A stretch of 32,968 nt of DNA. Origin: Amycolatopsis acidicola. Lineage in GTDB: Bacteria > Actinomycetota > Actinomycetes > Mycobacteriales > Pseudonocardiaceae. A program made the translations under genes and the position numbers. The stretch spans positions 1 to 32,968 of the forward strand of contig NZ_VMNW02000093.1 in assembly GCF_007713735.2 (NCBI RefSeq), written 5' to 3'. The notes under the pieces are model-generated. The model was given only the letters and a program-made list of their open reading frames with translations, did not search any database and was not told the origin of the DNA. Below are positions 29,520 to 32,968 of the stretch, piece after piece (position 1 is the first letter of the stretch; every line of letters starts with the position of its first letter).

Positions 29520-32048
29520 GTGGACGAAGTGCAGGACAAGCCGCGCCGGGGAGAGCTCCGTATCTACCTCGGCGCGGCTCCCGGCGTCGGAAAGACCTAC
29601 GCCATGCTCGGCGAGGCGTGGCGCCGCAAGGAACGCGGCACCGACGTCGTGGTGGGCCTGGTCGAGACGCACGGCCGGAAGAAGACCGCCGACCTGCTGA
29701 CCGGGCTGGAGGTGGTGCCGCGCCGCGAAGGCTTCTACCGCGGGCGCGAGTTCACCGAGATGAACGTGACGGCGGTGCTCGCCCGCAGGCCCGAAGTGGC
29801 GGTGGTGGACGAGCTGGCGCACACCAACATTCCCGGCTCCCGCCACGAAAAGCGCTGGCAGGACGTGCAGGAGCTGCTGGAGGCCGGCATCGACGTGCTG
29901 TCCACGGTCAACGTGCAGCATCTGCAGAGCCTCAACGACGTGGTCGAGAAGATCACCGGCGTGCCGCAGCAGGAGACGGTGCCGGACGAGATCGTGCGCA
30001 AGGCCGAGCAGGTCGAGCTGATCGACATCACGCCGGAAGCGCTGCGGCGGCGGCTCGCGCACGGCAACGTGTACCCGGCGGAGCGCATCGATGCCGCGCT
30101 GGGCAACTACTTCCGGCCCGGCAACCTCACCGCGCTGCGCGAGCTGGCGCTGCTGTGGGTGGCGGATCAGGTGGACGTCGCGCTGCAGCGGTACCGCGAG
30201 CAGCAGCGGATCACCGACACCTGGGAGACGCGCGAGCGGGTCGTCGTCTCCATCACCGGTGGCGCCGAGAGCGAGACGCTCATCCGCCGCGCGAGCCGGA
30301 TCGCGGCGCGCGCGGGCGCGGAGCTACTCGTCGTGCACGTGTTGCGCGGCGACGGGCTTTCCGGGCTGGGGCCGGCGGAACTCGGCAAGTACCGCAAGCT
30401 CGCCGAGGACGTGGGCGCCACGTTCCACACCGTGGTCGGGGACGACGTGCCGACGGCGTTGCTCGACTTCGCCCGCGGCGTCAACGCGACGCAGCTCGTA
30501 CTCGGCACGTCCCGGCGTTCGCGGCTGGCGCGGTTGTTCGACCAGGGCATCGGCGCGTCCGTGGTGCAGCGTTCCGGGACCATCGACGTGCACATGGTCA
30601 CGCACGCCGAAGCGGGCGGGCGACTGCATTCGTGGCTGGAAACGCGCAGCCCGCTGAGGCCTTCGCGGCTGCTGAACGGTTTCGTGCTCTCGGTCCTCCT
30701 GCCCGCGCTGGTGACGCTGATCGGCGTGGTGCTGCGGCACGAGCTGGACTTCTCGACCGACGTGGTCATGTACTTCCTGGCCACCATGATCGTGGCGCTG
30801 GTGGGCGGGCTCGGCCCGGCGATCGTCGCGGCGGTGCTATCGGCCGGGCTGCTCAACTTCTTCTTCACCGAGCCGCTCTACACGCTGACAGTGCACGCGC
30901 AGAGCAACGTGATCACGCTGATCGCGATGGTGCTGGCGGGGGTGCTCGTCGCGTTGGTCGTGGACTCGGCCGCGCGCCGCGCGGAACAGGCGGCGCAGGC
31001 GCGCACGGAGGCTTCGCTGCTCGCGTCGTATGCGCGCACGGTCCTGACGAACACGGAGCCGTTGCCGCGGCTGCTGGAGAAGGTGCGGGAGAACTTCGCG
31101 CTGGAAGCCGTGAGCCTGCTGGAAAAACAGGACGGCGTGTGGAAGCGGGTCGAGGAGTGCGGGCCGGATCCGTGCGGCGAACCGGACCAGGCCGACGTCG
31201 ACATCCCGGTGACCGCCGACGTGCACCTGACCCTGCGCGGGCGCGCGCTGCCCGCGGCCGACAGGCAGGTGCTGGAGGCCGCGGCGGGACAGGCGTTGCT
31301 CGCGTTGCGGCAGCAACGGATGGCGGCCGCCACGGCGCGCGCGGAGCGCAAGGCGGAGGCGACGGAACTGCGCACGGCGTTGTTGTCCGCGCTGGGGCAC
31401 GATCTGCGCACGCCGCTGACGTCGATCAAGGCCGCGATCGGCAGCCTGCGCGCGCACGACATCGAGCTGTCCCCGGAGGACACCGAGGAACTCCTTGCCA
31501 CGGCTGAGGAATCCACCGACCGGCTGGCCGGGCTGGTGGACAACCTGCTGGACTCGTCGCGGCTGGCCACCGGCGCGGTGCGCACGCAGCTGCGGCCGGT
31601 CGGGTACGACGAGGTGGTCGCGCACGCGTTGTCCAATGTGGACGGCTCGAAGTCGGTCGTGGTGGACGTGAGCGAGCACCTGCCCGCCGTGCTGGCCGAC
31701 GCCGGGCTGCTGGAACGCGTGATCGCCAACGTGCTCGACAACGCGTTGCGGCACGGCAAAGGCGACGAGCCGGTGTCGGTGCGGGCGAGCACGTACGCCG
31801 ACTACGGCGAGCTTCGCATCGTCGACCACGGGCGCGGATTGAAGAAGGGCACGGCGGATTCGGCGTTCGCGCCGTTCCAGCGGCTGGGGGACAGGGCGGC
31901 CGCGCCGGGGATCGGGCTGGGTTTGTCCGTGGCGAAGGGGTTCACCGAGGCGATGGGTGGCACGATCAGGGCGGAGGACACGCCGGGTGGCGGGCTGACG
32001 GTCGTCATCTCGTTGCCGGTGTGGCGGATCGAGGAGCGGGTGCGATGA
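29520..32048 (+). CDS. kdpD: Osmosensitive K+ channel histidine kinase KdpD
   Basis: An 842-aa sensor kinase. The N-terminal KdpD domain (about 10-215) has Walker A GAAPGVGKT and Walker-B-like VVDELAHTNIPGS. A USP-like domain follows (about 235-365; VVVSITGGAESETLIRRA). Then come four closely spaced membrane helices (DUF4118, about 385-485), a GAF-like region, the HisKA domain with phospho-acceptor H627 in LGHDLRTPLTSIK, and the ATPase domain with NVLDNALRHG, DHGRGL and GIGLGLSVAKG. It controls KdpE in response to low K+ or osmotic stress; in some bacteria the USP-like domain binds c-di-AMP. GTG 29520 is 5 nt after the kdpC stop. The TGA overlaps the kdpE ATG. Confidence 0.96.
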   Translation: MDEVQDKPRRGELRIYLGAAPGVGKTYAMLGEAWRRKERGTDVVVGLVETHGRKKTADLLTGLEVVPRREGFYRGREFTEMNVTAVLARRPEVAVVDELAHTNIPGSRHEKRWQDVQELLEAGIDVLSTVNVQHLQSLNDVVEKITGVPQQETVPDEIVRKAEQVELIDITPEALRRRLAHGNVYPAERIDAALGNYFRPGNLTALRELALLWVADQVDVALQRYREQQRITDTWETRERVVVSITGGAESETLIRRASRIAARAGAELLVVHVLRGDGLSGLGPAELGKYRKLAEDVGATFHTVVGDDVPTALLDFARGVNATQLVLGTSRRSRLARLFDQGIGASVVQRSGTIDVHMVTHAEAGGRLHSWLETRSPLRPSRLLNGFVLSVLLPALVTLIGVVLRHELDFSTDVVMYFLATMIVALVGGLGPAIVAAVLSAGLLNFFFTEPLYTLTVHAQSNVITLIAMVLAGVLVALVVDSAARRAEQAAQARTEASLLASYARTVLTNTEPLPRLLEKVRENFALEAVSLLEKQDGVWKRVEECGPDPCGEPDQADVDIPVTADVHLTLRGRALPAADRQVLEAAAGQALLALRQQRMAAATARAERKAEATELRTALLSALGHDLRTPLTSIKAAIGSLRAHDIELSPEDTEELLATAEESTDRLAGLVDNLLDSSRLATGAVRTQLRPVGYDEVVAHALSNVDGSKSVVVDVSEHLPAVLADAGLLERVIANVLDNALRHGKGDEPVSVRASTYADYGELRIVDHGRGLKKGTADSAFAPFQRLGDRAAAPGIGLGLSVAKGFTEAMGGTIRAEDTPGGGLTVVISLPVWRIEERVR

Positions 32049-32734
32049 CGGACGCGACCGTGCTCGTGGTCGACGACGAGCCGCAGATCGTGCGCGCGCT
32101 CCGGATCAACCTGACGGCGCGCGGGTACAAGGTGGTGACGGCGCACGACGGCGCGGCGGCGCTGCGGGCGGTGGCCGAGACCAAACCGGACGTCGTGGTG
32201 CTCGACCTCGGCCTGCCGGACATGGACGGCAACGAGGTGATCGCCGGGCTGCGCGGGTGGACCACGGTGCCGATCATCGTGCTCTCCGCGCGCGGCGACT
32301 CCCCGGACAAGGTGCACGCGCTCGACGCGGGCGCGGACGACTACGTGACGAAGCCCTTCGGCATGGACGAGCTGCTCGCGCGCCTGCGCGCCGCCGTCCG
32401 CCGGTCCGCGGTGTCCACTTCGGACGATCTGGATGCCGTGGTGCGCACGGATTCCTTCACCATCGACCTCGTGGCGAAGAAGGCGCAGCGGGACGGCGAG
32501 GAGGTGCACCTGACGAAGACGGAGTGGGCCGTGCTCGAGCTGCTGGTGCGCAACCGCGGCCGGCTGGTCTCGCAGAAGCAGCTGCTGCGCGAGGTGTGGG
32601 GCCCGGCATACGAGAACGAGACCCACTATCTGCGCGTGTATCTGGCTCAGCTGCGCAGAAAGCTGGAAAAAGAAGCATCCCGGCCTCGGCATCTGCTGAC
32701 CGAGCCCGGGATGGGGTATCGCTTCGAGGCCTGA
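32045..32734 (+). CDS. kdpE: DNA-binding response regulator KdpE
   Basis: A 229-aa OmpR-family regulator. The receiver domain (1 to about 120) has acidic D10-D11, phospho-acceptor D54 in VVVLDLGLPDMDG, and K103 in YVTKPFG. The C-terminal winged helix (about 130-227) has LTKTEWAVLELLVRN and YLRVYLAQLRRKLE. Phosphorylated by KdpD, it activates kdp; the tandem half-sites at 24913-24961 are its likely target. ATG 32045 overlaps the kdpD stop (ATGA). The gene is followed by the second 21-bp repeat array and has no ordinary T-tailed terminator. Confidence 0.96.
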   Translation: MTDATVLVVDDEPQIVRALRINLTARGYKVVTAHDGAAALRAVAETKPDVVVLDLGLPDMDGNEVIAGLRGWTTVPIIVLSARGDSPDKVHALDAGADDYVTKPFGMDELLARLRAAVRRSAVSTSDDLDAVVRTDSFTIDLVAKKAQRDGEEVHLTKTEWAVLELLVRNRGRLVSQKQLLREVWGPAYENETHYLRVYLAQLRRKLEKEASRPRHLLTEPGMGYRFEA

Positions 32735-32756
32735 GGCTCAGCCGCCGCGCCTCCGG

Positions 32757-32861
32757 CATGTTGGCTCTTCCCGTCGGCGTGTTGGCCCTTCCCGTCGGCG
32801 TGTTGGCCGTCGCCGTTGGTGTGTTGGCTGTCGCTGTTGGTGTGTTGGCTGCCGACGGTGG
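32757..32861 (+). repeat. Five tandem 21-bp repeats after kdpE, left arm
   Basis: Contiguous units start at 32757, 32778, 32799, 32820 and 32841. Each opens with a 9-nt part NRTGTTGGC-like (CATGTTGGC, CGTGTTGGC, TGTGTTGGC) followed by a 12-nt part such as TGTCGCTGTTGG or CTTCCCGTCGG plus one base. They are the same family, length and constant core as those at 11521-11731. No gene is seen from 32735 to the window end. Confidence 0.8.
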
Positions 32862-32885
32862 CCAACACACCTGTCGGCTGGCGCG

Positions 32886-32968
32886 CGGGATGGGAGGGCA
32901 AGCATGCTCGCGGGAGGGGCCAACACGCCTGCGGGAGGGGCCAACACGCCTGCGGGAGGGGCCAACAC
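32886..32968 (-). repeat. Inverted 21-bp repeats at the window edge, right arm
   Basis: Units start at 32886 (degenerate, ending GCAAGCATG), 32907, 32928 and 32949 (cut by the window end). The constant part reads GCCAACACG and the variable part CCTGCGGGAGGG in the last two. The orientation is opposite to 32757-32861, so this locus is also a two-armed inverted array. It continues past the window, so the total copy number is unknown. Confidence 0.75.

Noticed and set aside
32738..32968. Minus-strand ORFs over the right-end repeats (LAPPAGV / QPTHQ repeats)
   Set aside because: The same cause: 21-bp repeats give 7-residue periodic peptides in all frames. No family similarity or start signal is seen.

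Overview
The window is high-GC DNA from an actinomycete, most likely Amycolatopsis or a close relative in the Pseudonocardiaceae. The evidence is codon use with strong G/C third positions, frequent GTG starts, TANNNT-type -10 boxes, and a gene order that resembles the mycobacterial block recG - pyc - rsmD - coaD - sepIVA - DUF177 - rpmF - rnc - mutM. The genus is an inference from gene content, not from an alignment. No tRNA, rRNA, CRISPR array, prophage or insertion sequence was seen.

Layout. 1-300 is non-coding, with two DnaA-box strings and a terminator. rpmB (minus) is divergent from a DAK2/FakA-like gene, recG and an erythromycin-esterase-family gene that are tightly packed on plus. Next come a secreted subtilase homologue that has lost its whole catalytic triad, pyruvate carboxylase (closed by an 18-bp hairpin) and a cyclopropane-fatty-acid-synthase-type methyltransferase. 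A convergent gap of about 340 bp holds a two-armed array of 21-bp repeats. On minus follow an LLM-class oxidoreductase and a HelD-type RNA polymerase-recycling helicase, divergent from rsmD and coaD. Then come a secreted guanyl-specific RNase (RNase Sa type), sepIVA, DUF177 (YceD), rpmF and rnc; a convergent tyrosine phosphatase; and mutM with an alpha/beta hydrolase. A gap of about 420 bp (21904-22327) holds two tandem hairpins and a dispersed-repeat-like element. The right third is a stress-protein-like gene and asnB (both minus), divergent from a complete potassium-uptake operon: a 27-aa membrane peptide, kdpF, kdpA, kdpB, kdpC, kdpD and kdpE. The window ends in a second 21-bp repeat array of the same family.

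How the genes work together. Most are core functions: translation (rpmB, rpmF, rsmD, rnc, DUF177), DNA repair (recG, mutM), CoA synthesis (coaD), anaplerosis (pyc), asparagine synthesis (asnB), septation (sepIVA) and high-affinity K+ uptake under its own two-component system (kdp). The kdp genes overlap or abut from the first short ORF through kdpA, kdpB and kdpC, and their upstream region carries tandem half-sites that fit an OmpR-family regulator such as KdpE.

The most unusual points are the fully degenerate pseudo-subtilase, the paired 21-bp repeat arrays, the unnamed 27-aa peptide coupled to kdpF, the likely KdpE operator, several starts that look leaderless, and a bounded repeat element near 22.0-22.3 kb.
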